Source: Faecalicatena_A orotica
Lineage (GTDB): Bacteria; Bacillota; Clostridia; Lachnospirales; Lachnospiraceae
Length of the DNA stretch: 64,000 nucleotides
Reading direction: 5' to 3' (one strand)
Assembly (NCBI RefSeq): GCF_040545875.1
Contig: NZ_JBEPMR010000012.1
A model generated the notes under the pieces. That model saw only the letters and a program-made list of their open reading frames with translations, had not been told where the DNA came from and searched no databases. This document shows positions 1-8,265 of this stretch, piece after piece (the first letter of the stretch is position 1; each line of letters begins with the position of its first letter). A program made the translations under genes and the position numbers.

Positions 1-288
1 ATTTGGATGGCGGATTGCGTCGCAGATGCAGTACAGTGGGAAAAAGAGGCAGAAAATAAAAGACATCTCTTTTGTCTTTGTTTTCTGTCTCTTTTTAGTT
101 CAAGTATTACTGAAAGTACCAAAAAGCGTGATTACAGTGACGCTGCAACTGGCGGTTGCGGGTGTGTAAATTAGAAATGGTGGTGGGATTCTCTGGCAGA
201 TGGTATAGTAAAGGCAGGATAAAGATAAATTTTGAGGGGCTGAAAAGATGCTGACATATTATGAATACTTGAAATGGAGGAGCTTGAT
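1..288. other. left-edge region: terminator-like hairpin, no assignable gene
   Basis: The first 288 bases hold no gene I can name. Two forward frames are open from the edge (to stops near 167-171), so the tail of an upstream gene may be here, but neither peptide is recognisable. Bases 41-56 pair with 81-96 (AAAAAGAGGCAGAAAA with its near complement, one G-U), with an inner AAGAC/GTCTT pairing and a T5 run, which looks like an intrinsic terminator for whatever lies to the left. The rest is the leader of the XRE gene. Confidence 0.45.
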
Positions 289-750
289 ATGACGATTGGT
301 GAGAAGATTCAGAGGTGCAGGAAGGAACAAAAGATGTCTCAGGAGGATCTGGCTTCAAGGCTTGGGGTCTCAAGGCAGGCTGTTTCTAAGTGGGAATTGA
401 ATGAATCTGTGCCGGATACAGAGAATGTAGTTGAGCTGGGACGGATTTTCCGGGTTTCGCTGGATTATCTTTTGAAGGCCGAAATTTCGGAACCGGAAGA
501 AACTGCGTGTGTGGTGGATGATTCTTATCAGGAGGACGAAAAAAGAGGAGGGACGAAAAACGTGAAATGGTACAGGCGCCCGGCGGTTATTGTCTATTTT
601 GTTGTCTGTATTTTAATTATCACAAGTTTATCTTTTTTGGATTCCCCGGGAGTGGGACTTCTGTATGTGCTCTATATTACCTTCCTTTGGGGGATCGGAT
701 ATCTGTTATGGCTGTGTGTAAAGGCTTTGAAAAAGTATGTACGGAAATAG
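289..750 (+). CDS. XRE-family regulator with C-terminal membrane segments
   Basis: A 153-residue protein. Residues 1-60 form a Cro/C1-type helix-turn-helix (SQEDLASRLGVSRQAVSKWE is the HTH core). An acidic linker follows, then two hydrophobic segments at about 99-118 and 124-146 and a basic tail, so the DNA-binding domain is probably tethered to the inner face of the membrane. Start chosen at ATG 289 because GGAGG (276-280) lies 8 nt upstream; the earlier ATG at 274 overlaps that site. Membrane-tethered XRE proteins are common in Firmicutes and usually control a neighbouring gene. The nearest same-strand gene is the alcohol dehydrogenase at 868, but a promoter-like TTGATT-N16-TATGAT (790-817) separates them. 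Target unknown. Confidence 0.85.
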   Translation: MTIGEKIQRCRKEQKMSQEDLASRLGVSRQAVSKWELNESVPDTENVVELGRIFRVSLDYLLKAEISEPEETACVVDDSYQEDEKRGGTKNVKWYRRPAVIVYFVVCILIITSLSFLDSPGVGLLYVLYITFLWGIGYLLWLCVKALKKYVRK

Positions 751-867
751 AACTTAGTGATTGTGGAAATCTTTGTGTAAATCCGTCTTTTGATTGTGGA
801 TATCTTTAATATATGATAAAATTTATGTGGAAAAAAGCAGGATGTATCATGATAAGGAGAAAAGATT

Positions 868-2043
868 ATGCAGGATTTTACTTTTTACAGTCCAACCTAT
901 TTTGTGTTCGGAAAAGGAAAAGAAAATGAGGCAGGACATTATGTGAAACGGTTTTGCGGAAGCAAGGTTTTGATCCACTACGGCGGCGGAAGTGTCAAGC
1001 GCTCCGGACTGCTTGACAGAGTGAAAGCTTCATTAGAACAGGAAGGAATCGAGTATGTGGAGCTCGGAGGTGTTAAGCCGAATCCCAGAAGCGGCCTTGT
1101 GTATGAGGGAATTGAACTTTGCCGGAATGAAGGCGTTGATTTTGTCCTGGCTGTCGGCGGCGGAAGTACGATTGATTCTTCCAAGGCGATTGCGGCAGGG
1201 GCTATTTACGACGGAGATTTCTGGGACTTTTATCAGGGGAAGGCGATAGAGCGTGCACTTCCGGTAGGGACAATCCTGACGATTGCGGCAGCAGGCAGCG
1301 AAGGGTCACCGGATTCTGTCATTACGAAAGAAGAAGGGATGTTTAAAAGAGGGGCATCAGGGGAAGGGATACGCCCGGCGTTCTCTATCCTGAATCCGGA
1401 GCTCACACAGACTCTTCCGGCTTATCAGACAGCCTGCGGGGCGACAGACATTATGGCCCATGTTTTTGAACGTTATTTTACAAATACTGCTGATGTAGAG
1501 ATTACAGACAGATTCTGTGAAGCAGTACTGCTTACAATGGTAAAAGAAGTTCCAAGGGTTCTTGCAGATCCCAATAATTATGAGGCGCGTGCAAACATTA
1601 TGTGGGCAGGAATGACGGCCCATAATAATATCTGCGGAGTAGGAAGAGAACAGGACTGGTCCAGTCATGATATAGAGCATGAATTAAGCGCAGTTTATGA
1701 TTGTGCACATGGAGCGGGGCTTGCAGTGGTATTCCCGGCCTGGATGAAATATACGGTGGAGCACAATCCGATGAGGTTCGCCCAGATTGCTGTCCGTCTG
1801 TGGGGATGCCAGATGGATTTTGAAAATCCGGTCAATACGGCACTTGCGGGAATCGATGCATTTAAATCATTCCTCCGCTCGATTGGGATGCCTGTATCCT
1901 TTGCAGAACTTGGAGCAAAGGAAGAAGATATCCCTGCGATGGCAGAAAAATGTTGTCATGGAGACAACAGGGGCGGGACGGTTGGAAATTTTGTGAAATT
2001 GCATCAGGAAGATGTGGAAAACATTTACCGTCTGGCATTATAA
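868..2043 (+). CDS. iron-containing alcohol dehydrogenase (BdhA-like)
   Basis: A 391-residue group III (Fe-dependent) alcohol dehydrogenase, expected to reduce aldehydes to alcohols with NAD(P)H in the cytoplasm. The nucleotide-binding segment AVGGGSTIDSSKAIA is near residue 95. The metal-site region has GATDIMAHVFERY and, further on, SSHDIEHELSAVYDCAHGAG, which supply the Asp/His ligands. The length is normal and the pattern is closest to clostridial butanol dehydrogenases. AAGGAG precedes the ATG. It is followed at 43 nt by rpiB and then the MtnA-like isomerase, so the three probably form an operon. In that setting the enzyme may dispose of an aldehyde released from a sugar phosphate, which is inference; a general fermentative role is the alternative. 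Confidence 0.9.
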   Translation: MQDFTFYSPTYFVFGKGKENEAGHYVKRFCGSKVLIHYGGGSVKRSGLLDRVKASLEQEGIEYVELGGVKPNPRSGLVYEGIELCRNEGVDFVLAVGGGSTIDSSKAIAAGAIYDGDFWDFYQGKAIERALPVGTILTIAAAGSEGSPDSVITKEEGMFKRGASGEGIRPAFSILNPELTQTLPAYQTACGATDIMAHVFERYFTNTADVEITDRFCEAVLLTMVKEVPRVLADPNNYEARANIMWAGMTAHNNICGVGREQDWSSHDIEHELSAVYDCAHGAGLAVVFPAWMKYTVEHNPMRFAQIAVRLWGCQMDFENPVNTALAGIDAFKSFLRSIGMPVSFAELGAKEEDIPAMAEKCCHGDNRGGTVGNFVKLHQEDVENIYRLAL

Positions 2044-2086
2044 TGAATAAGCAGAACGATAACAACAAGATGGAGGAAAAAGGAAA

Positions 2087-2533
2087 ATGAAAATAGGAAT
2101 TGGAAACGATCATTCAGCACTGGAACTGAAAGCAGAGATCATAGAGTTTCTTGAGAATAAGGGGCACGAAGTGGTTGACTTCGGGACTAATTCAGCAGAG
2201 AGCTGTGATTATCCTGTATATGGCGAGAAAGTTGCACGTGCTGTTGTAAGCGGGGAAGTGGATCAGGGGATTCTGATCTGCGGAACAGGACTTGGCATTT
2301 CACTGGCCGCAAACAAGGTAAAGGGAATCCGTGCGGCAGTCTGCAGTGAACCTTTTACCGCGCGCATGGCAAGACAGCATAATAACTGCAATATTCTGGC
2401 TTTTGGTGCAAGGGTAGTCGGCGGGGAGCTTGCGAAGATGATCGTGGAGACATGGCTTGATACAGAGTTTGAAGGAGGCCGCCACCAGCGGAGAGTAGAC
2501 ATGATCAGTGCTATTGAGGAAAAGAACGAATAG
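2087..2533 (+). CDS. rpiB: RpiB/LacAB-family sugar-phosphate isomerase
   Basis: A 148-residue enzyme of the RpiB family, which interconverts aldose and ketose phosphates (classically ribose 5-phosphate and ribulose 5-phosphate). The N-terminus GNDHSALELKAEI has the Asp-His pair of the active site. CGTGLGISLAANK near residue 66 carries the catalytic Cys and anion hole, and MARQHNNCNILAFGARV contains the conserved His and Asn. Full length. Relatives of this family also isomerise tetrulose phosphates, allose 6-phosphate or galactose 6-phosphate, and the substrate here cannot be read from sequence. The neighbours are an Fe-alcohol dehydrogenase and an MtnA-like aldose-1-phosphate isomerase, so a dedicated catabolic role is more likely than housekeeping pentose phosphate metabolism. 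Confidence 0.88.
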   Translation: MKIGIGNDHSALELKAEIIEFLENKGHEVVDFGTNSAESCDYPVYGEKVARAVVSGEVDQGILICGTGLGISLAANKVKGIRAAVCSEPFTARMARQHNNCNILAFGARVVGGELAKMIVETWLDTEFEGGRHQRRVDMISAIEEKNE

Positions 2534-2563
2534 GAAGCTTTTACATAAAAGAGGAATTGAATT

Positions 2564-3640
2564 ATGAAGAAAACAATTCTTGATTGTGATACAGTTGCTC
2601 TGGATGAGGAAAACGGCGCCCTGGTGATTATCGACCAGACCCAGCTTCCGACGAGGATCGAGCTTAAGTTCCTTACAGATATAGAAGATATCTGGGAGGC
2701 AATCTATCTGCTCAAGGTCAGAGGGGCGCCGGCGATTGGTGTGGCAGCAGCAATTGGTGTGTATCTTGCGGTAAAAGACCTTCAGACTGACAGTATGGAG
2801 GTTTTTTCAAAGAAGTTTAAAAAGGCAAAGGATTATCTGGCATCGTCCAGACCGACTGCCGTGAACCTCTTCTGGGCCCTTGACCGGATGGAGGCGGTGG
2901 TTACCGGGCACATGCAGTGCGGCGTCGGGGAAGTGAAAGAACTCCTGCACCGGGAGGCGGTTAATATCCGCTCAGAAGATATTCAGGTCTGCCGCAGGAT
3001 CGGCGAATATGCACTAGAACTCGTTAAGCCGGGAGCCGGCCTGCTTACACATTGTAACGCGGGACAGCTCGCTGCGGTAAAATACGGAACGGCCACAGCA
3101 CCGATGTACCTCGGACAGGAGCGGGGGTATGGATTCCGCATCTATGTGGATGAGACGCGTCCACTGCTTCAGGGGGCAAGGCTGACCGCATTTGAACTGC
3201 AGGCCGCGGGTATGGATGTAACGCTGATCTGTGATAACATGTCCGGTGCGGTTATGAAAAAGGGGCTGGTGGATGCAGTCTTTGTGGGATGTGACAGGGT
3301 TGCGGCAAACGGAGATACAGCAAATAAAATCGGCACATCCGTAGTGGCGGCTGTGGCAAAGTATTATGGGATTCCTCTGTATGTCTGCGCGCCGACATCA
3401 ACGATAGACATGTCCCTTCCGACAGGAGATAAAATACCGATAGAGGAACGTTCGGATGACGAAGTCACAGAAATGTGGTACGAAAAAAGGATGGCACCGG
3501 CAGGAGTCAAAGTTTACAACCCCTGTTTTGACGTAACGGATCACGGATTGATCTCAGGTATCATTACAGAATACGGCATGGCAAAGGCTCCTTACGAAGA
3601 GGCGTTTCGGGAGATATTCAGGGAAAAACTTAATAAGTAG
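2564..3640 (+). CDS. mtnA: MtnA-like aldose-1-phosphate isomerase
   Basis: A 358-residue member of the MtnA/eIF2B-alpha-like isomerase family. In methionine salvage MtnA converts 5-methylthioribose 1-phosphate to the ribulose 1-phosphate form. VRGAPAIGVAAAIGV is the family signature near residue 50, THCNAGQLA near 160 holds the catalytic Cys, and DNMSGAVM near 225 holds the catalytic Asp. Full length, 30 nt after rpiB. None of the other methionine-salvage genes (kinase, nucleosidase, aldolase or dioxygenase) is nearby, so a role in 5-deoxyribose or another 1-phosphosugar is possible. The operon ends at the hairpin at 3646-3686. Confidence 0.85.
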   Translation: MKKTILDCDTVALDEENGALVIIDQTQLPTRIELKFLTDIEDIWEAIYLLKVRGAPAIGVAAAIGVYLAVKDLQTDSMEVFSKKFKKAKDYLASSRPTAVNLFWALDRMEAVVTGHMQCGVGEVKELLHREAVNIRSEDIQVCRRIGEYALELVKPGAGLLTHCNAGQLAAVKYGTATAPMYLGQERGYGFRIYVDETRPLLQGARLTAFELQAAGMDVTLICDNMSGAVMKKGLVDAVFVGCDRVAANGDTANKIGTSVVAAVAKYYGIPLYVCAPTSTIDMSLPTGDKIPIEERSDDEVTEMWYEKRMAPAGVKVYNPCFDVTDHGLISGIITEYGMAKAPYEEAFREIFREKLNK

Positions 3641-3645
3641 AATGA

Positions 3646-3686
3646 AATACACAATCGGTGATATAAACTAGATTGTGTATTTTTTT
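3646..3686 (+). terminator. intrinsic terminator after the MtnA-like gene
   Basis: AATACACAATC (3646-3656) pairs perfectly with GATTGTGTATT (3671-3681) across a 14-nt loop, and is followed by a T run ending at 3686. Confidence 0.75.
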
Positions 3687-3837
3687 GACAATATTAAAAA
3701 TTTGGAAAAAATTGGAAAAATATGTATCTTGTAGGGGAGAAAGTGTGCTAAAATATGAACATAGGAATCATATATCATTCCTATAATTGTGGTGTTTGGT
3801 TCAGGAAGCTTTTCTGAAAATACACAGGGAGATCGGT

Positions 3838-4599
3838 ATGGAGGAACGCAGAAGAAAAATCTTACAGGAACTTGAAGAAAAAGGAAAGGTCCGTGTAAAT
3901 GAATTGAGTGCAGAGCTGGGGTGTTCTGAAGTGACAATCAGGAATGACATCAAATGTATGGAACGTGCAGGACTTCTGATTCGTACTCACGGAGGTGCAC
4001 TAAAGATAGAAGAAACCCCGCAGAAAAAATATTCCGCAGAAAGCATCTACAGGAATACAGACAAGAAAAAAGCCATTGCTGCACGTGCGTACGAGTGTGT
4101 AGATGACCGGGACACAATTATTATTGATGATACGTCTACCGGTTTTTATCTGGCACTTCATATTAAGCAGCATGCTGAGAAAAGAATTGCAGTTGTGACA
4201 AATTCACTGCTTGTAGGCAATGAGCTTGCAGGATTGGATCATGTTGAACTTTACATGGTTGGCGGCCCGGTAGGGGGACACCTTGCGGCTACTATGGGGG
4301 ACGAGGCAGTCGCAGATATTTCCAGATTCCATGTGGACAAGGCTTTTATTGGCGTGCACGGCATTAATTTTGATGTGGGGATTACATCAACAGCATCTCC
4401 ACAGGTTCAGGTGAAGCAGGCGATTATGAAAGCTTCAGATAAGGTAATTGTGCTGGCAGACAGCAGTAAATTCGGCGGTGGATATCTGTCAGTTATCTGC
4501 CCGCTGAGAGATATTTACCAAATCATCACAGATGAAGAGGTAGATGAGGAATATTCCGAACGCGCTGAAAGAGAGCAGATACCGCTTATAATTGCATAA
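3838..4599 (+). CDS. DeoR/GlpR-family sugar-phosphate-responsive repressor
   Basis: A 253-residue DeoR-type regulator. Residues 1-56 form the winged HTH (RVNELSAELGCSEVTIRNDI), followed by the RTHGGA hinge signature. The C-terminal DeoRC domain (about 75-235) has the isomerase-like fold that senses a phosphorylated sugar; DTIIIDDTSTGFYLA and VTNSLLVGNEL match its ligand site. Start chosen at ATG 3838, with AGGGAG (3826-3831) 6 nt upstream; an in-frame TTG at 3787 lacks a ribosome site. It follows the ADH-rpiB-mtnA-like group but sits behind a terminator, so it has its own promoter. It is the natural candidate regulator of that group. Confidence 0.88.
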   Translation: MEERRRKILQELEEKGKVRVNELSAELGCSEVTIRNDIKCMERAGLLIRTHGGALKIEETPQKKYSAESIYRNTDKKKAIAARAYECVDDRDTIIIDDTSTGFYLALHIKQHAEKRIAVVTNSLLVGNELAGLDHVELYMVGGPVGGHLAATMGDEAVADISRFHVDKAFIGVHGINFDVGITSTASPQVQVKQAIMKASDKVIVLADSSKFGGGYLSVICPLRDIYQIITDEEVDEEYSERAEREQIPLIIA

Positions 4600-5021
4600 T
4601 TGCCGGAAAATACAACGGCTCAGGGCTCCTGCTTCAATTTGATGCAGGAGCCAAAATCGTGGAAAATTTATCTTGTATAAAGCGTTATGCAGTGCTATAC
4701 TAACTTCACATCAAAATCTCAGACCATTTTATTCATAATATTCTAAGGTCTGAATCTTATTTTCTGCATCTGGCAGAAGATAAATCTGATTTCCTTGGCG
4801 ATTCAGCCGGAAATTACCAGTTTTGATGAACTAAAAACTAAATAAGGTGGATATGATCAGTGTCCAGGCAATGTACTCTGCTTTATGTTATCATATACAA
4901 TTTCAGACTTTTTGTATGGTAATACTAGATTGAAACAACATGGGCCTGTGTATATAATAGAAGCTAGGAGAGTACAACTTACGTGACGTTTGGCATATCC
5001 CCGGAAAGAAGGAGGACATTT
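4600..5021. promoter_or_regulatory. 422-nt gap with hairpins and a strong promoter
   Basis: GGCTCCTGC (4624-4632) pairs with GCAGGAGCC (4644-4652) but no T run follows, so it is a weak terminator candidate for the DeoR gene. A good sigma-A promoter follows: TTGTAT (4673-4678), 17 nt, TATACT (4696-4701). Its transcript would have a leader of about 310 nt before the next gene, with short hairpins (CAGACC with GGTCTG at about 4719-4753; TTCTGC with GCAGAA just after). I see no ORF and no riboswitch consensus that I recognise. Confidence 0.5.
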
Positions 5022-5969
5022 ATGTCAGAAGAAAATCATGTTGCGTATCAGAACAAAGACATTGTGGCAAAGTATCTGGCTGAACATTTTTCAGATAAGT
5101 CATTTGCTGCCTACGGGGTGAAGGTCCCCCGGATTGTAGAGGTACTGCCCACAAATCTGCCTGTGATAGAGGCAAACGAACTACGGCTGGACAACCTGTT
5201 TTTACTGGAGGATGGCTCACTCGCGCTGGTCGATTATGAGAGTTCATATGCAGATGCGGATAAGATAAAGTATCTCAACTACATTATCCGTACATTAAAA
5301 AGGAGTATGACAGAAGACAATATCATGCGCAAAATCCGGATGATCGTGATTTATACGGCGGATATAGCTCCGGGACAGACAAGGTCAAATCTGGATATTG
5401 GCTGTCTGCAGTTCCAGCTGGAGGAGGCATTTCTGACGGAACTGGATTCCGTGAAAATAGAAGACGGAATCAGAGAAAAGCTTAACCGCGGGGAGTCTTT
5501 AACAGCAGAGGAACAGATGCAGTTTATTATACTTCCATTGACGTACAGGGGGAGGGAAAAGAAAGAAGCATGCATCCGGCGCTGTTTTGATATGGCGAAG
5601 CAGGTTGAGGACGCGCAGGAGCAGGTATTTATACTTTCCGGTATACTGGTATTTGCAGATAAGGTGATAGATAACGAAGATTCTAAGGAAATGAGGGAAT
5701 GGATAATGATGACAAAAGTATCAAAGTTATTCGAAGAAGAAAAGATCGAGTATGGGAGAAAAGTGGCTGCAGAGGTTTCTGAGAAGGCGGCTAAAGCAAC
5801 GAAAGAGGCAGTTGAAAAAGCAACGAGAGAAAATGAAATTGGGATTGTAAAAAGGATGCTGTCTAATGGTATTCCCTTGGAACATGTTAAAGCAGTCGTG
5901 ACTATTTTAACGGAAGAGGAAGTGAAAGACCTGCAGAAGGAAGTTAAACGGCAAAATAATAATGATTAA
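5022..5969 (+). CDS. Rpn-like / PD-(D/E)XK-type protein, function uncertain
   Basis: A 315-residue protein resembling the Rpn (recombination-promoting nuclease) and related transposase-derived families. The segment ELRLDNLFLLEDGSLALVDYESS (about residues 45-67) has the Asp...Asp-x-Glu spacing of a PD-(D/E)XK core, but the usual Lys after the Glu is not evident, so nuclease activity is doubtful. A long charged, Ala/Glu/Lys-rich helical stretch lies at about 235-275, and the C-terminus (RMLSNGIPLEHVKAVV...LTEEEV) is typical of the family. Start chosen at ATG 5022, with GGAGG at 5011-5015; the frame opens earlier without a ribosome site. It stands alone and has no inverted repeats marking it as a mobile element. 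Many Lachnospiraceae carry several copies of such genes. Confidence 0.6.
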   Translation: MSEENHVAYQNKDIVAKYLAEHFSDKSFAAYGVKVPRIVEVLPTNLPVIEANELRLDNLFLLEDGSLALVDYESSYADADKIKYLNYIIRTLKRSMTEDNIMRKIRMIVIYTADIAPGQTRSNLDIGCLQFQLEEAFLTELDSVKIEDGIREKLNRGESLTAEEQMQFIILPLTYRGREKKEACIRRCFDMAKQVEDAQEQVFILSGILVFADKVIDNEDSKEMREWIMMTKVSKLFEEEKIEYGRKVAAEVSEKAAKATKEAVEKATRENEIGIVKRMLSNGIPLEHVKAVVTILTEEEVKDLQKEVKRQNNND

Positions 5970-6137
5970 AAATTTCAATATTATTTATCTTATTGAAATA
6001 AAAAGTCAATTGTACTAAAATTAGTATGTAACAATTGGAGAATATTTAACAATTTAGTATTATCCAAAAAAATGCAGAAAATTTGAACGCTGTATCATTT
6101 GTAAGAATGAGTTTTCTGGCAAAGGAGGAAAAGTAAA

Positions 6138-7139
6138 GTGGGGATTACGATAAAACAACTGTCAGAAATGAGCGGATATTCCTGTTCAACGATTTCCCGT
6201 GTGATTACGAATAAAGGGAATGTAAAGGCCGAGACAAGGGAAGCCGTTGAACGGCTTTTGATGGAGCAGAATTACCGTACGAATGTTATGGAATTGAGAA
6301 TGGCCGGAATTAACCAGCGGACGATCATGATTATAGTCGGAGACCTGGATAACTGGTTTTATATGGAGATGATACGTGGAATACAGAGGCGGGTGGCAGA
6401 GGAAGGCTACATTTCCGTAATCGGATACAGTGATAATGAAGAAAAGGCCGAAAATGAATATGTCCAGATGGCTTATCAGGAAAGCTATGCAGGGATCATG
6501 TTCATTAACGTGAAAGGTGACTCTATCCTGAAGCAGATGCTTATGCAGAATAAGTGTCCGGTCGTGTTCCTGAACAGGTCGGTGCGGTTTGTAGATCTGG
6601 ATACGGTTTGCAGTGATAATTATCAGGGGGGATATATGGCAACAAACTACCTGATTGAGATGGGACATAGAAAGATAGCTCATCTGACCGGGAGTCTGTA
6701 TTCATCTGTTACTTTTGAGAGGATGAGGGGCTATGAGGATGCCATGCGGGATGCCCATTGTGTCATATCTAAGCACAGCCTGTTTTATGGGGACCTTAAA
6801 AGGGAAAGTGGATATCAGTTTGGCAGACAGCTTGCCGAGAAAGGATGGGACTTTACGGCAGTATTCTGTGGGAATGACCTGATGGCCGTCGGACTTCTGG
6901 AGGCACTGGAAGAGTATGGAATACAGGTCCCTGAGGAAGTCAGCATCGTATGTTATGATGACACACCGATAGCGGAAAAGGCAAAAATACATTTGACAAC
7001 AGTGGGAGTAGAGGCAAGCCGTATGGGGAAAGTTGCGTCAGAAATGCTGCTCTCCAGAATAGCCGGAGAAAATATAGAGTCCAGAACAATATCCTTTAAA
7101 CCTAAGATGACAATACGAGACAGTGTCAGGAAGATATAG
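6138..7139 (+). CDS. LacI-family repressor, probable regulator of the downstream sugar/acyl-CoA operon
   Basis: A 333-residue LacI/GalR regulator. The N-terminal HTH reads TIKQLSEMSGYSCSTISRVI, followed by the hinge helix, then a periplasmic-binding-protein-like sensor domain (about 60-333) with VVFLNRSV, AHLTGSLYSSV and FCGNDLMAVGLLEAL. It starts with GTG 6138, with AAAGGAGG at 6121-6128. It lies immediately upstream of, and on the same strand as, the SDR-to-lactonase operon (7454-19670) with only a 314-nt gap, so it probably senses the sugar or a derivative taken up by that operon's ABC importer. I found no clean LacI-type palindrome in the gap. Confidence 0.88.
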   Translation: MGITIKQLSEMSGYSCSTISRVITNKGNVKAETREAVERLLMEQNYRTNVMELRMAGINQRTIMIIVGDLDNWFYMEMIRGIQRRVAEEGYISVIGYSDNEEKAENEYVQMAYQESYAGIMFINVKGDSILKQMLMQNKCPVVFLNRSVRFVDLDTVCSDNYQGGYMATNYLIEMGHRKIAHLTGSLYSSVTFERMRGYEDAMRDAHCVISKHSLFYGDLKRESGYQFGRQLAEKGWDFTAVFCGNDLMAVGLLEALEEYGIQVPEEVSIVCYDDTPIAEKAKIHLTTVGVEASRMGKVASEMLLSRIAGENIESRTISFKPKMTIRDSVRKI

Positions 7140-7453
7140 GACAAGGTGATGGCGGCCCAGAGTTTATAAGAAAAGGGAGCCGGATCAACAGAAAGAAATT
7201 TGATGAACCAAATCAAATTTCTTTCTGTTGATCCGGCTCCCTTTTCTTATATATACGTAGATAGAAAGAATGATATTGACAAAAATTTAACAACAAAACG
7301 AATGAATAAAAATTTCATAAACGATATTCTGGTTATTGTTTTGTTACAAAAAAGAAATAGGAAGTTTAGGTAATTTACGAATTGCGAAAGTATTGGTAAG
7401 GGAATAAGCTTTAAGTAGGTACAGAGAGTTGATAAAGATCAAAGGAGGCACAC
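7140..7453. promoter_or_regulatory. 314-nt gap between LacI gene and operon: long hairpin and promoter region
   Basis: The left part is a perfect 40-bp inverted repeat (listed separately). To its right the sequence is AT-rich with TTGACA at 7276-7281 but no convincing -10 at 17 nt, which fits a regulated promoter. AACAAAAC (about 7292) and GTTTTGTT (about 7338) form a widely spaced inverted pair that may be an operator or looping site. AAAGGAGG (7441-7448) serves the SDR gene. No further ORF. Confidence 0.4.
7165..7251. repeat. perfect 40-bp inverted repeat, 7-nt loop
   Basis: Bases 7165-7204 and 7212-7251 are exact reverse complements, separated by GAACCAA (7205-7211). The arm contains GGGAGCCGGATCAACAG. 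It lies 26 nt after the LacI stop codon. It could stop transcription in both directions because it ends in CCCTTTTCTTATA, but it is much longer and more perfect than the other terminators in the window (typically 9-17 bp). Confidence 0.9.
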
Positions 7454-8221
7454 ATGAGACTGAAAGATAAAGTAATCATTGTTACGGGGGGAACAAAAGG
7501 AATCGGAAGAACGATTGCACTGGCAGCTGCGGCAGAAGGGGCAAAGGTTGTGATCGGAGGCCGGGATGCAGAAGGCGGCCGTACATTTGTTGAAGAAGTG
7601 AAGCAGAATACCCCGGGCGACGGTATGTTTGTGAAGGGGGATCTGACAAGTGTGGACTGTTGCAGGGAACTGGTCGAGGAGACGGTTAGAAAGTACGGGA
7701 AGCTGGATGGTCTGGTTAATTATGCAGGAACAGTATTATCAATGGCCCCGATCACAGAGACAACCGAGGAACAGTTTGATTCTATTATGTCTATCAATTT
7801 TAAGAGTGCGTTTTTTGTCACTAAATATGCGGTAAAGGTTATGCAGGAGAATGGGGGAGGTTCCATCATCAATATGGGATCCATGCACGCATATGGGGGA
7901 GAGATCGACAGAACGGCCTATGCCTGTTCCAAGGGGGCAATGTATACACTTTATAAACACATTGCAAAGAATTATGCAAAGGACCTTATCCGGTGCAACT
8001 GGATTACAATCGGCTGGGTTGCAACACCAGGGGAACTGGCCCTTAGAAAGGAACAGGGTGTCGGTGAGGACTGGCTGAATGAAGTGGGGAGTAATTACTT
8101 TCCAATGGGCCGGCTCCAGACCCCGGAGGATTATACAGATAGTGCGTTATTCCTGTTGGGAGACGGATCTTCACAGGTAACGGGAACGGAGATATTTGTA
8201 ACAGGTGGGTTTATGTTTTAA
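7454..8221 (+). CDS. short-chain dehydrogenase/reductase, first gene of the operon
   Basis: A 255-residue classical SDR. The Rossmann signature GGTKGIGR is at about 12-19, NYAG at about 90, the catalytic Ser lies in INMGSM, and Tyr156 and Lys160 lie in YACSK. The C-terminus FVTGGFMF is typical. It oxidises or reduces a hydroxyl with NAD(P). In this operon two roles are plausible: oxidising the imported sugar at C1 to the lactone (then hydrolysed by the SMP-30 protein at 18795), or oxidising an aldonate at C3. AAAGGAGG lies 5 nt before the ATG. It starts the 12-kb operon downstream of a LacI gene. Confidence 0.88.
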   Translation: MRLKDKVIIVTGGTKGIGRTIALAAAAEGAKVVIGGRDAEGGRTFVEEVKQNTPGDGMFVKGDLTSVDCCRELVEETVRKYGKLDGLVNYAGTVLSMAPITETTEEQFDSIMSINFKSAFFVTKYAVKVMQENGGGSIINMGSMHAYGGEIDRTAYACSKGAMYTLYKHIAKNYAKDLIRCNWITIGWVATPGELALRKEQGVGEDWLNEVGSNYFPMGRLQTPEDYTDSALFLLGDGSSQVTGTEIFVTGGFMF

Positions 8222-8265
8222 ATAATACCGGATGTGCCTAGCGGGTACAGGATTGGAGGAGACAA

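Noticed and set aside
1..171. Partial protein tail at the left edge
   Set aside because: Two frames are open and neither is recognisable; the hairpin at 41-96 indicates the upstream gene probably ends before or at this point.
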